From Candidatus Omnitrophota bacterium (lineage in GTDB: Bacteria > Ratteibacteria > UBA8468 > B48-G9 > DTJG01): 64,000 nucleotides of DNA. Positions 23,992 through 35,819 of this stretch are shown piece after piece (position 1 is the first letter of the stretch; each line of letters opens with the position of its first letter). The DNA is taken from assembly GCA_023818965.1 (NCBI GenBank), contig JAMWCD010000002.1, positions 80,817 through 144,816 on the forward strand, read 5' to 3'. The position numbers and the translations under genes were made by a program. The notes under the pieces are model-generated. The model was not told where the DNA came from. It was given only the letters and a program-made list of their open reading frames with translations, and searched no databases.

Positions 23992-25350
23992 TCACTCTGC
24001 CTGATAAAATGTCTTATATGCAAGATATGTAGAAAAGATATCTGCCTTGCCTGTAACCTCAAATGGTGCATGCATGGAAATAACACCGGTTCCGCAATCA
24101 ATTGTTGGAATGTTGTATCTGGCAAAAAATGTCGCCACTGTTCCACCCCCACCCTGCTCTACTTTTCCGATTTCAGATGGTTGCCAGCAAACATTTGCCT
24201 TGTCAAAAATGTTCCTTATCCACGCAATATATTCTGCAGATGGTTCAGTGCTTCCTGCCTTTCCTCTTCCACCGGTTGTCCTCTCAACACATACACCGTG
24301 ATTGATTTTTGCAGAATTTCTCGGATCAAACACTTCTTTATATCCAGGATCAAACAAACTTGATACATCGGCTGATATTGCTTTTGAATTTTCAAACAAA
24401 AACCTTAATGATTTTTTACAACCTGTTTTCTCCATAACTTCTTCAAGAAAAAACTGGAAAAATGCGGATTGTGCTGAAGTACTGCCGTAACTACCAATTT
24501 CTTCCTGGTCAACAAGTATACAGAATCCACTCTTTTCAAGTTTTTCACTCTCAAATAGCGCCTTCATTGAAGTATATGCACAAACCCTGTCATCCTGACC
24601 GTATCCTAAAATCAGACTCTGGTCAATTCCAAGATGCCTGGCATTTCCTGCTGGTACTGCTTCAAATTCAGCACTGATGAGGTCTTCTTCTGTTATCCCG
24701 TACTTTTCCTTTAAAATCAAGAAAAGATGATTTTTCACTGGTTCCTTATCATTTTTCACAGGGATTGTTGCTGCAAGAATATTAAGATTCTCACCTGGAA
24801 AACCATCCTCAATCGTTTTTTTAACCTGGTCCTTTGCAAGATGGGGAAGCAGGTCTGTTATTGTAAAAACTGGATCATTCATGTCGTCTCCAATTTCAAT
24901 TGTTTTTTTCTCCCCTGTTTTTAAAACAACAGTGCCATAAAGTGCCAGTGGTATGGTTAACCACTGATATTTTTTAATACCTCCGTAATAACAGGTTTTA
25001 AAATATACAATCCCATCGTCTTCGTAAACAGGATTTGGTTTTAAATCCAGCCGTGGAGCATCAACATGGGAAACGATGAATCTTGCGCCAGTATCAAGTG
25101 GTTGCTTTCCAATAATTCCAAAAATGACCTGTTTTCCTTTGTTAACCTTGAAAATCTTATCCCCTGAAACAAGTTTTCCTTTTGTCGAAATATCCTGAAA
25201 ACCTGACGAAATTGCAATATTGACGGCTGACTGGACAAATTTTCTTTCCGTCTTATTTTCAGATATGAAATGCCTGTATCCTTCAGCAAATTCAAAAATG
25301 TTTTTCTTTTCTTTGTCACTCAATACTTCCCACGCATTTTTCTTCAACAT
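23992..25350 (-). CDS. M18 family aminopeptidase
   Basis: A 452-residue zinc metallo-aminopeptidase (aspartyl aminopeptidase family), removing N-terminal residues from peptides in the cytoplasm. Metal and catalytic positions are visible in ARFIVSHVDAPRLDLK near 88-103, GYGQDDRVCAYTS near 249, DQEEIGSYGSTSAQS near 278, ADVSS near 324 and the C-terminal MHAPFEVTGKAD. It is the first gene of the YjbQ-Nudix-trpS-hisC-pdxJ run and has its own promoter and a GGAGG ribosome site. Confidence 0.93.
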   Translation of the reverse strand: MLKKNAWEVLSDKEKKNIFEFAEGYRHFISENKTERKFVQSAVNIAISSGFQDISTKGKLVSGDKIFKVNKGKQVIFGIIGKQPLDTGARFIVSHVDAPRLDLKPNPVYEDDGIVYFKTCYYGGIKKYQWLTIPLALYGTVVLKTGEKKTIEIGDDMNDPVFTITDLLPHLAKDQVKKTIEDGFPGENLNILAATIPVKNDKEPVKNHLFLILKEKYGITEEDLISAEFEAVPAGNARHLGIDQSLILGYGQDDRVCAYTSMKALFESEKLEKSGFCILVDQEEIGSYGSTSAQSAFFQFFLEEVMEKTGCKKSLRFLFENSKAISADVSSLFDPGYKEVFDPRNSAKINHGVCVERTTGGRGKAGSTEPSAEYIAWIRNIFDKANVCWQPSEIGKVEQGGGGTVATFFARYNIPTIDCGTGVISMHAPFEVTGKADIFSTYLAYKTFYQAE

Positions 25351-25389
25351 ATTTCCTCCATAGAAATGGATAATTCGTTACACTGTTGT

Positions 25390-25418
25390 ATTGTAATAAC
25401 AAAAAATTCGTCCGTCAA
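25390..25418 (-). promoter_or_regulatory. Promoter of the M18 peptidase operon
   Basis: Minus strand TTGACG (25413-25418), 17-bp spacer, TACAAT (25390-25395); both boxes match the consensus at 5 of 6 positions. The leader is about 35-40 nt with GGAGG before ATG 25350. The -35 box ends 2 bp before the nitroreductase stop. Confidence 0.7.
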
Positions 25419-25419
25419 C

Positions 25420-25920
25420 TTACCAGTGTTCCCATCTTATTACTTCATCCAGCGACTTTTTCGGCGGGCATGGTTGTTCATCAGGATAACCAAGAGCAAT
25501 AATAGATACAAGTTTCTGATTTTCTGGAGCATTAACAATTTCAGAAATTTTTTTCACATATGGCTTTTTATCTCCTGCAATCCAGCAACTTCCAATACCA
25601 TATGCCTTTGCAGCAAGCAAAATATTTTCTGTTGCAGCAGAACCATCCTCAAGATAATATTTTGTATCCTCGCAAAAAACCAGGATGCAACATGGTGCCT
25701 GAGCAAGAAATTTCCCATAGTCAGTCGCTTCAGCAATCTTTTTAATTGTTTTCTCTTCTGTGATGACAACAAATGTCCATGGTTGCAAATTCCGGGCTGT
25801 CGGTGCCAGGCGTGCGCAATCAATGATATCCTTAAGAATGTTTATCGAGATGGGTGTGACTTTGAATGCCCTGATACTTCGTCTTTCTTTGATCACATCC
25901 AGCAAGGTTTTTCCCTGCAT
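25420..25920 (-). CDS. Nitroreductase family flavoprotein
   Basis: A 166-residue FMN-dependent oxidoreductase of the nitroreductase fold. It starts with TLLDVIKERRSIRAFK (about 5-20, the FMN phosphate RRSIR motif), then DIIDCARLAPTARNLQPWTFVVI near 33 and ENILLAAKAYGIGSCWI near 96 with the conserved GxGSCWI. The substrate is not predictable; relatives reduce quinones, nitro compounds or act in iodotyrosine or cobalamin-ligand chemistry. It is preceded by AAAAAGGGG and follows cobO by 62 bp in the same direction. A small AGACA-GAA-TGTCT hairpin lies in that gap. Confidence 0.88.
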   Translation of the reverse strand: MQGKTLLDVIKERRSIRAFKVTPISINILKDIIDCARLAPTARNLQPWTFVVITEEKTIKKIAEATDYGKFLAQAPCCILVFCEDTKYYLEDGSAATENILLAAKAYGIGSCWIAGDKKPYVKKISEIVNAPENQKLVSIIALGYPDEQPCPPKKSLDEVIRWEHW

Positions 25921-25982
25921 TTTTACCCCTTTTTTTGAATTTTAGAAAATAGACATTCTGTCTGTTTTGAATTTGTTTCATA

Positions 25983-26516
25983 TTAATAATCAATCCCCCT
26001 TTTTGCAGAAATTTCAGGAAACACATGTTTAATACATCTCATCTCTGTCACAATGTCTGATTTTTCCACTATTTTTGCACTCATACCCCTTCCTGTCAGT
26101 ATAATGTTGATTCCCGGAATTTGATCCTTTGCAAAACAAATGAATGAAGCAAGCTCTTTTTCCTCCAGAATTTTATCTCTGATTCCTATAAGAATTTCAT
26201 CCATTACAAGAAGGTCGCATTTTTTTATTGTCTTGAACTTGTTCTTAAATTTTTCCCATTCTCCTCTGAACAATTTTTTGAAATCGCTTTTCTTAAGATT
26301 TCCGGAAAATGCAGGATGTTCCTGGCAGAATCCATAAACCTTACAACCCTTTAGTGTTTTCAGTACCTTAAATTCTCCGGAAAACCCTTTCTTAAAAAAT
26401 GTGCAGAAAACCACTTTACCACCCCAGCCAATGGTCCTGAGAACACAACCCAATGCAGCAGTTGTTTTCCCTTTTCCATCCCCTGAGAATGTAATCAACA
26501 AACCATTGTCCTGCAT
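25983..26516 (-). CDS. cobO: Cob(I)yrinic acid a,c-diamide adenosyltransferase (CobA/BtuR type)
   Basis: Adenosylates reduced corrinoids using ATP. The 177-residue P-loop protein has FSGDGKGKTTAALG (about 9-22), CDLLVMDEILIGI near 104, ILTGRGMS near 137 and the C-terminal CIKHVFPEISAKRGIDY, all typical of the CobA family. The ATG at 26516 overlaps the Gfo/Idh stop as TGATG; a GTG 3 nt upstream is possible. The presence of a salvage enzyme implies a B12-dependent enzyme elsewhere; none is in the window. Confidence 0.9.
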   Translation of the reverse strand: MQDNGLLITFSGDGKGKTTAALGCVLRTIGWGGKVVFCTFFKKGFSGEFKVLKTLKGCKVYGFCQEHPAFSGNLKKSDFKKLFRGEWEKFKNKFKTIKKCDLLVMDEILIGIRDKILEEKELASFICFAKDQIPGINIILTGRGMSAKIVEKSDIVTEMRCIKHVFPEISAKRGIDY

Positions 26517-27577
26517 CACAATTCTACTGGTTTTCCGGTCTCAGCAGATTTATAAATGTTTTCTATAATTTTTATGACAGTAATAATCTCTTCAGGTTTT
26601 GTAATCGGCTGTGTATCATTTCTCACACAATTAACAAAATGCTCAATTTCAAGTTGATACACATTTTGAGAAGGAAACTCCAGCGTGGTATCAACAGGAT
26701 ATCCATTGAGTTCACCAAAAATTTTAAGAGGTGGTTTTGATTCTGTCCAGTACTGAACACCTGATTTTGTTCCAAATAGAGAAATTTTCATTCCTGTTTC
26801 AGAATTCCCTGCCCAGCTTGCTTCAAGAAACAGGGTAACATTATTTTTAAACCTGATAAATCCAGCGGCTAAATCTTCAACATCAAAAGTTCCTGTCGGC
26901 TTATCCCCTACCCTGCTCCAGATTGGTGGCCAGCCCCCATCGATTGCCTGGTTTTTGAATTTATTGTAAGAGACACCTACAATCAATTCGGGTTCAGGGC
27001 ATCCCATCAAATAAATCGCAAGGTCAAGAATGTGTACACCAATATCAATAAGTGGTCCGCCGCCTGCCAGTTTTTTCGTTGTAAACCATGTACCAAGACC
27101 AGGGATTCCCCTTCTTCTCAGGCATGATGCCTTCCCATAGTAAATCTCTCCCATCTGTCCATTATCGACCATTTTCTTAATAAACTGACTGTGCGGGGCA
27201 AATCTATTACAAAATGCTCCCATAAATTTATTTCCGGTCTCTTTTGCTGTATTGACAATAGCCCGGGCTTCATCTGTATTTAGCGCAATCGGCTTCTCAC
27301 AGATAACATGTTTTCCGGATTTTAATGCTGCTATAGATTGTTGTGCATGAAATGCGTTTGGGGAACAAATACTGATAATATCAAGTGGCTCCTTCAGTAT
27401 ATCTTCCCAGTTTACAAATCTCTTTAAAATACCGAATTTCTCAGCCACAAATGCAAGCTTCTGTTCATTTGGATCACTGATGGCACAAACTTCAACATCT
27501 GCAATTTTCTTGAATGCCTCAATGTGAAAATGAGAAATCCCACCTGCACCTATCACACCAACTTTCAATTTTTTCAT
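26516..27577 (-). CDS. Gfo/Idh/MocA family oxidoreductase
   Basis: A 353-residue NAD(P)-dependent sugar or inositol dehydrogenase homologue. The Rossmann domain starts KVGVIGAGGISHFHIEAF and has SICSPNAFHAQQSIAAL and HVICEKPIALN with the catalytic EKP near 96. The C-terminal domain includes GGGPLIDIGVHILDLAIYLMG near 172, bearing the conserved Asp and His. The substrate cannot be assigned. It has a good promoter and an AGGAGG ribosome site, is divergent from leuS, and is coupled to cobO by a 1-nt overlap, although no functional connection is obvious. Confidence 0.9.
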   Translation of the reverse strand: MKKLKVGVIGAGGISHFHIEAFKKIADVEVCAISDPNEQKLAFVAEKFGILKRFVNWEDILKEPLDIISICSPNAFHAQQSIAALKSGKHVICEKPIALNTDEARAIVNTAKETGNKFMGAFCNRFAPHSQFIKKMVDNGQMGEIYYGKASCLRRRGIPGLGTWFTTKKLAGGGPLIDIGVHILDLAIYLMGCPEPELIVGVSYNKFKNQAIDGGWPPIWSRVGDKPTGTFDVEDLAAGFIRFKNNVTLFLEASWAGNSETGMKISLFGTKSGVQYWTESKPPLKIFGELNGYPVDTTLEFPSQNVYQLEIEHFVNCVRNDTQPITKPEEIITVIKIIENIYKSAETGKPVEL

Positions 27578-27606
27578 TTTTCTCCTCCTGAGGTTTTTTG
27601 TTTAAT

Positions 27607-27634
27607 ATTATAACAGAAGAAAACCGAAAGTAAA
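27607..27634 (-). promoter_or_regulatory. Gfo/Idh promoter, extended -10
   Basis: Minus strand TTTACT (27629-27634), 16-bp spacer, TGTTATAAT with a perfect -10 at 27607-27612. Back-to-back with the leuS promoter. Confidence 0.7.
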
Positions 27635-27640
27635 AAACAA

Positions 27641-27669
27641 TTGAAAAATCTCAAAGATTGATGTATATT
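27641..27669 (+). promoter_or_regulatory. leuS promoter
   Basis: TTGAAA (27641-27646), 17-bp spacer, TATATT (27664-27669). The in-frame ATG at 27672 would lie at or before the transcription start, so the ATG at 27717, about 40 nt further on, is preferred for leuS. Confidence 0.7.
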
Positions 27670-27716
27670 TTATGTTATTAAAGAAAAAAGGCAACACTGT
27701 TTACAGGGGAAAAATA

Positions 27717-30170
27717 ATGGAGAAAGAAAAAAAGTACGAACCTTCTTTGATCGAAGAAAAATGGAGAAGGATCTGGGAAGAGAAAAAGATTAATTATACA
27801 GATGTAAACACAACAAAGAAAAAGTACTACTGCCTTGATATGTTTCCATATCCTTCAGGCTCAGGGCTTCATGTTGGACACTGGAGAGGTTATGTGCTTT
27901 CAGATGTCTGGGCACGATATATGAGATTGCAGGGTTATCATGTTCTGCATCCCATGGGATGGGATTCTTTTGGATTACCGGCAGAAAATGATGCAATAAA
28001 AAAGGGCATACATCCAAAAATCAGTACAAGAAATAACATTGATAATATTCGTCGGCAATTGAAGGAAATTGGAGCAATGTATGACTGGACAAAAGAAATT
28101 AACACAAGTGACCCTGAATATTACAAATGGACACAATGGATTTTTCTTCAAATGTTTCATAAAGGTCTGGCATACAGGGCAGAAATGCCAATCAACTGGT
28201 GTCCAAATTGCAAAACAGGACTGGCAAATGAAGAAGTTATCAATGGAAACTGCGAAAGATGCGGGACATCTGTAACAAAAAAAAGATTAATGCAGTGGAT
28301 GTTGAAAATTACTGCGTATGCAGAACGGCTCCTCAATGATCTTGACCGACTTGACTGGCCCGAAAAGGTTAAAATCATGCAGAAAAACTGGATTGGAAAA
28401 AGCGAGGGTGCCAGCATAATTTTTAAAATTGTCAATGAATCCTGCCTCGACCTTGAGGTTTTCACAACGCGGGCTGATACACTCTTTGGTGCCACATATG
28501 TTGTTATTGCCCCTGAACACCCGTTAATATTTAAAATTACCACACCAGAGAAAATTCAGGAGGTCAAAAAATATGTAGAAGAAGCAACAACAAAATCAGA
28601 ACTTGAAAGAACACATCTTTTGCATGAAAAAACAGGTGTTTTCACTGGTGCTTATGCAATTAATCCTGTAAATGGGAAAAAAGTCCCAATCTGGGTTGCT
28701 GACTATGTCCTTGCACATTATGGCTCGGGTGCTATTATGTCTGTACCTGCTCATGATCAGAGGGACTTTGAGTTTGCAAAGAAATTTGGATTACCGGTGA
28801 TAGAAGTCATCCACAGCGACAATGCTATTCGCAACGATGATGGTAGCCTTGCAGCCGCTTACGAAGGTCCCGGGATACTGATAAATTCAGGTCAATTTAA
28901 CGGCATTGAATCAGAAAAAGCAAAATACCTTATAACAAAGTGGCTGGAAGAAAATAAAATGGGAACATTCAAAACAACATATAGATTAAGGGACTGGGTG
29001 TTTTCAAGACAGAGATACTGGGGAGAACCAATTCCAATTGTATATTGTGATAAATGCGGCATTGTCCCTGTCAGGGAAAAAGACCTGCCTGTTGTTCTTC
29101 CTGATGTTGAATCATATAAACCCACTGGTACTGGAAAATCTCCTCTTGCTGCAATACCTGAGTTTGTTAACACAAAATGCCCGCAATGTTCAGGACATGC
29201 AACAAGAGAAACCGATACAATGCCGCAATGGGCTGGTTCTTCATGGTACTTTTTAAGGTATCCAAATCCTGATTTAAAAACAGCCGCCTTTGACAGAAAA
29301 ATTGTTGATAGATGGCTTCCTGTGGATTGCTACATCGGTGGCGTCGAACATGCGATTTTACATTTGTTGTATGCGAGGTTTTTCACAAAATTTCTGTATG
29401 ATATTGGTGCCATTGGATTTGATGAACCATTTTTAAAATTGTTCAATCAGGGAATGGTCACAAAATTCAGTGAGAAAACAGGAAAACTCGAGAAGATGTC
29501 AAAATCAAAAGGAAATGTTGTAAATCCTGACCCGTTGGTAAAAAAATACGGAACAGACACAGTGAGACTATACGAATTGTTTATAGGTCCTCCTGAACTC
29601 GATTCTGAGTGGAATGATAGCGGTATAGAGGGATGTTATAGATTTTTGAAAAAAGCATGGAACTTTGTCATCCAGCAGGTTGAAAAGAATTCTGAGACAG
29701 ATATTGATTCAAAGAAAAGATTGCATTTGCTCATCAAAAGGGTGACTGAAAGAATAAACGAATTTAAACTCAACACAGCAATCAGTGCCTTTATGGAATT
29801 CATGAAAGATTTACCAGACAATTGCTGTTTCTCAAGGCAGGATATAGAAAAGTTTATTATTCTCATCTCTCCCTTCGCACCACATTTTGCAGAAGAACTA
29901 TGGCAGGAATTTCTTGGACATTCTGATACTGTCTTTAATGCAAAATGGCCAGATGTGCAGCAGCAGATTATTTCTGAAGAAACCATTACATTACCTGTGC
30001 AGGTAGATGGAAAAGTCAGGGCAACTGTAAGTGTGGAAAAAACAGCAAACAGCGAAGAAATCCTGAAAAAAGCAATTGAATCGGTTTCAAAATTTATTCA
30101 GGGTAAAGATATTGTCAAAAAAATCTATATTCCCGGGAAAATCATAAGTATCGTGACACAAAAAAAATAG
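27717..30170 (+). CDS. leuS: Leucyl-tRNA synthetase
   Basis: Charges tRNA-Leu. The 817-residue class I enzyme has [17 protein letters not shown] near 40 (HIGH), a zinc-type CPNC...CERC segment near 163-180, the editing CP1 domain with [13 protein letters not shown] and [31 protein letters not shown], and [13 protein letters not shown] near 595 (KMSKS). Its length is typical. The track start 27672 lies next to the promoter; ATG 27717 has an AGGGG ribosome site and gives the standard [17 protein letters not shown]-terminus. A terminator hairpin begins in the stop codon. Confidence 0.97.
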   Translation: MEKEKKYEPSLIEEKWRRIWEEKKINYTDVNTTKKKYYCLDMFPYPSGSGLHVGHWRGYVLSDVWARYMRLQGYHVLHPMGWDSFGLPAENDAIKKGIHPKISTRNNIDNIRRQLKEIGAMYDWTKEINTSDPEYYKWTQWIFLQMFHKGLAYRAEMPINWCPNCKTGLANEEVINGNCERCGTSVTKKRLMQWMLKITAYAERLLNDLDRLDWPEKVKIMQKNWIGKSEGASIIFKIVNESCLDLEVFTTRADTLFGATYVVIAPEHPLIFKITTPEKIQEVKKYVEEATTKSELERTHLLHEKTGVFTGAYAINPVNGKKVPIWVADYVLAHYGSGAIMSVPAHDQRDFEFAKKFGLPVIEVIHSDNAIRNDDGSLAAAYEGPGILINSGQFNGIESEKAKYLITKWLEENKMGTFKTTYRLRDWVFSRQRYWGEPIPIVYCDKCGIVPVREKDLPVVLPDVESYKPTGTGKSPLAAIPEFVNTKCPQCSGHATRETDTMPQWAGSSWYFLRYPNPDLKTAAFDRKIVDRWLPVDCYIGGVEHAILHLLYARFFTKFLYDIGAIGFDEPFLKLFNQGMVTKFSEKTGKLEKMSKSKGNVVNPDPLVKKYGTDTVRLYELFIGPPELDSEWNDSGIEGCYRFLKKAWNFVIQQVEKNSETDIDSKKRLHLLIKRVTERINEFKLNTAISAFMEFMKDLPDNCCFSRQDIEKFIILISPFAPHFAEELWQEFLGHSDTVFNAKWPDVQQQIISEETITLPVQVDGKVRATVSVEKTANSEEILKKAIESVSKFIQGKDIVKKIYIPGKIISIVTQKK

Positions 30171-30197
30171 GAGCCAGTTTTTTTACTGGCTCCTTTG
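30170..30197. terminator. Bidirectional intrinsic terminator
   Basis: A perfect 9-bp stem GGAGCCAGT (30170-30178) and ACTGGCTCC (30185-30193) with a T6 loop, then TTTG on the plus strand. On the minus strand the stem is followed by TATTTTTTTTG, supplied by the final leuS codons, so it can also stop the convergent gene at 30212. The first stem base is the last base of the leuS stop. Confidence 0.85.
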
Positions 30198-30211
30198 TTC
30201 TATCGAAAAAC

Positions 30212-30442
30212 TTATTTATTTTGTGACTGCTGTGTTTCTGCCTCCTTCTGCTTTTCTTTTTCCTTCTGTTCTTCTATTCTATCCTTGATGTCACTGATTC
30301 CTGCTGCAATTGCTATAACCCCAACAAGCAATATGAAAAATGGCACAGCTGCCTGCAAACCTTTAACAAATAAACTCCACCACCTGATAATACCTAACAA
30401 CCCTACGACTACCGCGATAATCCCGCCTATCAGAGCACCCAT
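30212..30442 (-). CDS. Small membrane protein of unknown function
   Basis: A 76-residue protein I do not recognise. It has two hydrophobic stretches (about 3-20 and 32-49) separated by RWWSLFVKG, followed by a strongly charged tail of about 25 residues rich in Glu, Lys and Gln, which probably faces the cytoplasm as a coil. The ATG follows an AAAGGAGG ribosome site, supporting that it is real. It is convergent with leuS and shares the terminator. It lies 69 bp after the Xer recombinase region in opposite sense to leuS; no function is proposed. Confidence 0.75.
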   Translation of the reverse strand: MGALIGGIIAVVVGLLGIIRWWSLFVKGLQAAVPFFILLVGVIAIAAGISDIKDRIEEQKEKEKQKEAETQQSQNK

Positions 30443-30511
30443 TCATCCTCCTTTTTACTTTTTACAAAATTTCCTTAATTATTATTACATGGTCTTTTAT
30501 TTATGTCAATT

Positions 30512-31390
30512 CTAAGCACGGGGATGATATTTTTTGTATATTGCCTTCAACTGACTCCTTGATACCTGTGTATAAATTTTTGTTGTGCTGATGCTTTTAT
30601 GCCCGAGCAATTCCTGAATAATCCTGATGTCCATACCTGCCTCAAGTAACTGTGTCGCAAATGTATGTCTTAACATATGAGGTTTAAGGCTGATGCCAAG
30701 CCCTGCTTTTTTGCCTGCATTTCTGACAATTTTCCATATATTCTGACGTGTCATTGGATTGCCATTTTTTGTTCCAAAAAGAAAAACACCTTCTCGGGAC
30801 ATACAATGCTTTATAAAAGGAATCAACTCCTGAGGAAAAAAGACGATTCTCTCTCTGTTTCCTTTTCCTGTGACTTTAATCCATTTTTCTTCAAGGTTAA
30901 TGTTTTCCTTTTTTATTTTCGAAAGTTCTGAAATACGTAGCCCGGTAGTTGCAAGTAATCCAAGGATTACCATATTTCGAATGTGTAAACTTTCTCTTTC
31001 TGTTGTTCGTACTGAAATAATCTTGTTGACATCCTGCCTGTTTATAACCTGTGGAATTTTCCTTTCAATTTTCGGGCTTTCAAATAGATTCAAAATATAA
31101 GGATTTATTTCACCCTTGCTCGCAAGAAAACGGTATAAACCCCGAATTGAAGATATGTTTCTTGCAATTGTTGCCGATGAAACATTGTTCCTTTTTAAAA
31201 AAATCATGAAATCAACAAGGTCTTTCCCTTTAATGTTTTTATGGGAAATTCTTTTCAATACAATGAATTTATAAAATTTTTCCAGATCCCTTCTATACGA
31301 ATTCAAGGTATTCTCAGAAAGGTTTTTCTCAACAGATATAAAAACAAGAAAATCATCTATATGCTTTTTCAGATGTTCATTTTCCATCAT
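30512..31390 (-). CDS. XerC/XerD-family tyrosine recombinase
   Basis: A 292-residue site-specific recombinase. The N-terminal SAM-like domain (about 1-95) includes FLVFISVEKNLSENTLNSYRRDLEKF. The catalytic domain shows ATTGLRISELSKI (first Arg near 148), HMLRHTFATQLLEAG (His-x-x-Arg near 240), LLGHKSISTTKIYTQV (His and the nucleophile Tyr near 275). Length and motifs match host XerC/XerD rather than phage integrases. It is the only such enzyme in the window and lies 11 kb from the dif-like site, which it could act upon. It overlaps the MBL gene by 4 nt. Confidence 0.9.
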   Translation of the reverse strand: MMENEHLKKHIDDFLVFISVEKNLSENTLNSYRRDLEKFYKFIVLKRISHKNIKGKDLVDFMIFLKRNNVSSATIARNISSIRGLYRFLASKGEINPYILNLFESPKIERKIPQVINRQDVNKIISVRTTERESLHIRNMVILGLLATTGLRISELSKIKKENINLEEKWIKVTGKGNRERIVFFPQELIPFIKHCMSREGVFLFGTKNGNPMTRQNIWKIVRNAGKKAGLGISLKPHMLRHTFATQLLEAGMDIRIIQELLGHKSISTTKIYTQVSRSQLKAIYKKYHPRA

Positions 31391-32012
31391 ATACCCTGTA
31401 AAAAATATGGATTCGTCTCAAGTTCTTTCCCGATAGAAGTTTCTTCTCCATGTCCTGGTAGTACGACAGTATTTTTATCAAAATGAGAAATTTTTTTAAG
31501 GGATATCATCAACAATTCTTCATTCCCACCTGGAAGGTCAGTCCTTCCTACTCCACCAGAAAATAACAGGTCTCCAGAAAACAGGTAATTCCCAAGTTTC
31601 AAGCATATGCTGCCAGGGGTATGTCCTGGTGTATGGATAATAGAAAAAAATAAGTTCCTGCAGAGATTTATTTTCTGTCCATCTGATAAAAAAATATCAG
31701 GAGAAACGGATCTAAATTGAATCCCGAAAATTTCTGATAGATTCAATGCAGGATCTGAAAGATAAGATTCATCATCCCTGTGTATTCCAACAACTGGTTT
31801 TGGAGATAAATGATTTTTGATGTGATTTGCTCCAGTGTGGTCATAATGGCCATGAGTATTAAAAATGTATTTCGCCTTTAAACCACTGTGCCTGATATGC
31901 TCCAGAATGAGTGTTTCATCTGCACCAGGGTCAATAATAGCCGCGCTTCTGTCCGGACAGGACACAATATAACAATTTGTTCCGAATTGACCTACCACAA
32001 TCCTTTCAATAT

Positions 32013-32037
<25 letters not shown>
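31387..32037 (-). CDS. Metallo-beta-lactamase-fold hydrolase (GloB-like)
   Basis: A 216-residue protein with the zinc motif THGHYDHTGANH near 60-71 (HxHxDH), HTPGHTPGSICL near 131, SGDLLFSGGVGRTDLPGG near 152 and the final VLPGHGEETSIGKELETNP. This is the glyoxalase II-like subgroup that hydrolyses thioesters such as S-lactoylglutathione analogues; the actual substrate is uncertain. The start at 32037 is inside a degenerate octamer array with AAGGGA upstream, only 4 bp after the ligA stop. Confidence 0.88.
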
Positions 32038-34042
<2,005 letters not shown>

Positions 34043-34078
34043 TCACTCCTTCTTTTGGAAAAACCATTTGACTATCTT

Positions 34079-34104
34079 TGTATAAATGATACACTTTTTA
34101 TACA
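34079..34104. promoter_or_regulatory. Inverted repeat in the ligA/pilB divergent region
   Basis: TGTATAAA (34079-34086) and TTTATACA (34097-34104) are perfect 8-bp complements 10 bp apart. Each arm holds a TATAAA-like -10 on opposite strands, so this may be a pair of overlapping divergent promoters or an operator. No clear -35 boxes at the ideal spacing were found. Confidence 0.4.
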
Positions 34105-34127
34105 CGATTTAAAAGAGGAACAAAAAG

Positions 34128-35813
34128 ATGGCAGAAAGATACGAACTTGGGCAATTACTGCTGATGAAGGGTGTTATCACACAGGAACAGCTTGACAATG
34201 CACTTGAGATTCAGAAAAAGACAAAGAAGTTCCTCGGTGAAATACTGGTTGAAAACGGATATGTTTCCAGAGAAACACTCCTTGAATGCCTGACAGAACA
34301 GAAACAGGCTGACTTTGTAAAACTATCAAAGGTTAAAGGCATTAGGCCCGAAGTTGTTCAACTTATACCTGAAGCAATTGCTCGCAGATACTGTGTTCTC
34401 GCAACAGCACTGTCTGATGATGTTCTTGTTGTTGCAATGAAAGATCCAGCAGACATTGTTGCAATAGATACAATCAAAAGAATTACAAATAAAAGAATCA
34501 AGGTGGTAAGGGCTGATGAAAAAGAAATACTTGACAGGATTGACAGATATTATAGCGGCGCAGGAGACCTTACAGAAACAATTGCTGCTCTCCAGCAGGA
34601 TATTGAGTCAACTGAAGAAGAAGTCGATGTAAACCAGTTAAAAACTGCTGCTGAAGATGCTCCAATTATCAAGTTTGTCAACAGTATGTTCATTCAGGCA
34701 GTTGAGAAAAGAGCCACTGATATTCATCTCGAACCAATGCAGGATGGTGTATCCATGAGATTCAGGATTGATGGCATGCTTCATGAAATGCAGGCACCAC
34801 CTCGCGGCGCCTATGCAGGTGTTGTTACAAGATTAAAAATTATGGCTTCCCTTGATATTGGTGAGAGACGTCTTCCTCAGGATGGTCGTATAAAAATTCG
34901 TGTAGGAACAAAAGACCTTGATATCAGGGTTTCAACACTTCCAACAATTTTTGGAGAAAAAGTGGTCATGAGATTGCTTGACAGGGAAACAGTACTTCTG
35001 GGACTGGAGCAACTTGGATTTGAACCAGAAGAACTTAAAATTTTTAAAGATGCCCTTTTGAAACCATATGGAATGATTATTGTTACAGGACCTACTGGTA
35101 GTGGTAAGACAACCACATTGTATGCTGGTTTAAACTTCATAAATTCACCAGAAATCAATATTGTTACCATCGAAGACCCTGTTGAATACGCAATTGCAGG
35201 TATTAATCAGGTAATGGTAAAACCAAAAATTGGATTAACCTTCCCTGCTGTTTTAAGAACATTGCTAAGACAGGACCCCGATGTCATAATGGTTGGCGAA
35301 ATTAGAGACCTTGAAACTGCTCAAATTGCGGTTCAAGCATCTCTAACAGGGCATCTTGTGATTACAACACTTCATACAAATGATACTGTCTCATCAATAA
35401 CACGTCTTTCGTATATGGGCGTTGAACCATATTTACTTGCTGATTCTTTAAATTTGATCCTTGCTCAACGACTTGTAAGAAAAATTTGTCCTGGATGTAA
35501 AGAAGAAGACCCTGATGCCGAGGAATTTATAAAAAAACAGGGAATAAACATTGAACCAGGCGTGAAACTTTACAGAGGAAGAGGTTGCGCAGATTGTAAT
35601 AATACGGGCTATTATGGAAGAATTGCAATTTATGAAATCCTGAACATTACAAAACCAATCAGAAAATTAATTGTTGAAAAAGCATCAGATGATGAAATCA
35701 GAGAAATAGCGTACCAGCAGGGTATGGTATCTTTAAGGCAGGCAGCAATAAAAAAAGCAATTAATGGAATAACAACAATCAGTGAAGCATTTTCTTCAAC
35801 CCTTTCATTGTAA
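34128..35813 (+). CDS. pilB: Type IV pilus / type II secretion assembly ATPase PilB/GspE
   Basis: Cytoplasmic hexameric motor that powers pilin extraction and polymerisation. The 561-residue protein has an N-terminal MshEN-type domain (about 1-150, starting ERYELGQLLLMKGVIT), then ATDIHLEP near 197, Walker A GPTGSGKTT near 322, the Asp box VTIEDPVEY, Walker B LLRQDPDVIMVGEIRD, the His box GHLVITTLHTND, and the tetracysteine zinc site CPGC...CADC near 452-488. All motifs are intact. The ribosome site AAAAGAGGAAC precedes ATG 34128. It is followed 6 bp later by pilC. No PilT retraction ATPase is in the window. Confidence 0.96.
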   Translation: MAERYELGQLLLMKGVITQEQLDNALEIQKKTKKFLGEILVENGYVSRETLLECLTEQKQADFVKLSKVKGIRPEVVQLIPEAIARRYCVLATALSDDVLVVAMKDPADIVAIDTIKRITNKRIKVVRADEKEILDRIDRYYSGAGDLTETIAALQQDIESTEEEVDVNQLKTAAEDAPIIKFVNSMFIQAVEKRATDIHLEPMQDGVSMRFRIDGMLHEMQAPPRGAYAGVVTRLKIMASLDIGERRLPQDGRIKIRVGTKDLDIRVSTLPTIFGEKVVMRLLDRETVLLGLEQLGFEPEELKIFKDALLKPYGMIIVTGPTGSGKTTTLYAGLNFINSPEINIVTIEDPVEYAIAGINQVMVKPKIGLTFPAVLRTLLRQDPDVIMVGEIRDLETAQIAVQASLTGHLVITTLHTNDTVSSITRLSYMGVEPYLLADSLNLILAQRLVRKICPGCKEEDPDAEEFIKKQGINIEPGVKLYRGRGCADCNNTGYYGRIAIYEILNITKPIRKLIVEKASDDEIREIAYQQGMVSLRQAAIKKAINGITTISEAFSSTLSL

Positions 35814-35819
35814 AAAATT

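Noticed and set aside
25270-25938. ORF of 222 residues antisense to the nitroreductase and M18 genes
   Set aside because: It is antisense to two clear genes across their junction and has a composition typical of shadow frames.
27672-27716. Upstream leuS start at 27672
   Set aside because: This ATG is within 3 bp of the -10 box, so it would not be on the transcript; the internal ATG fits the family.
30512-31390. Phage or element integrase
   Set aside because: Length and motifs fit a host XerC/XerD protein, there are no phage genes, and the neighbours are housekeeping genes.
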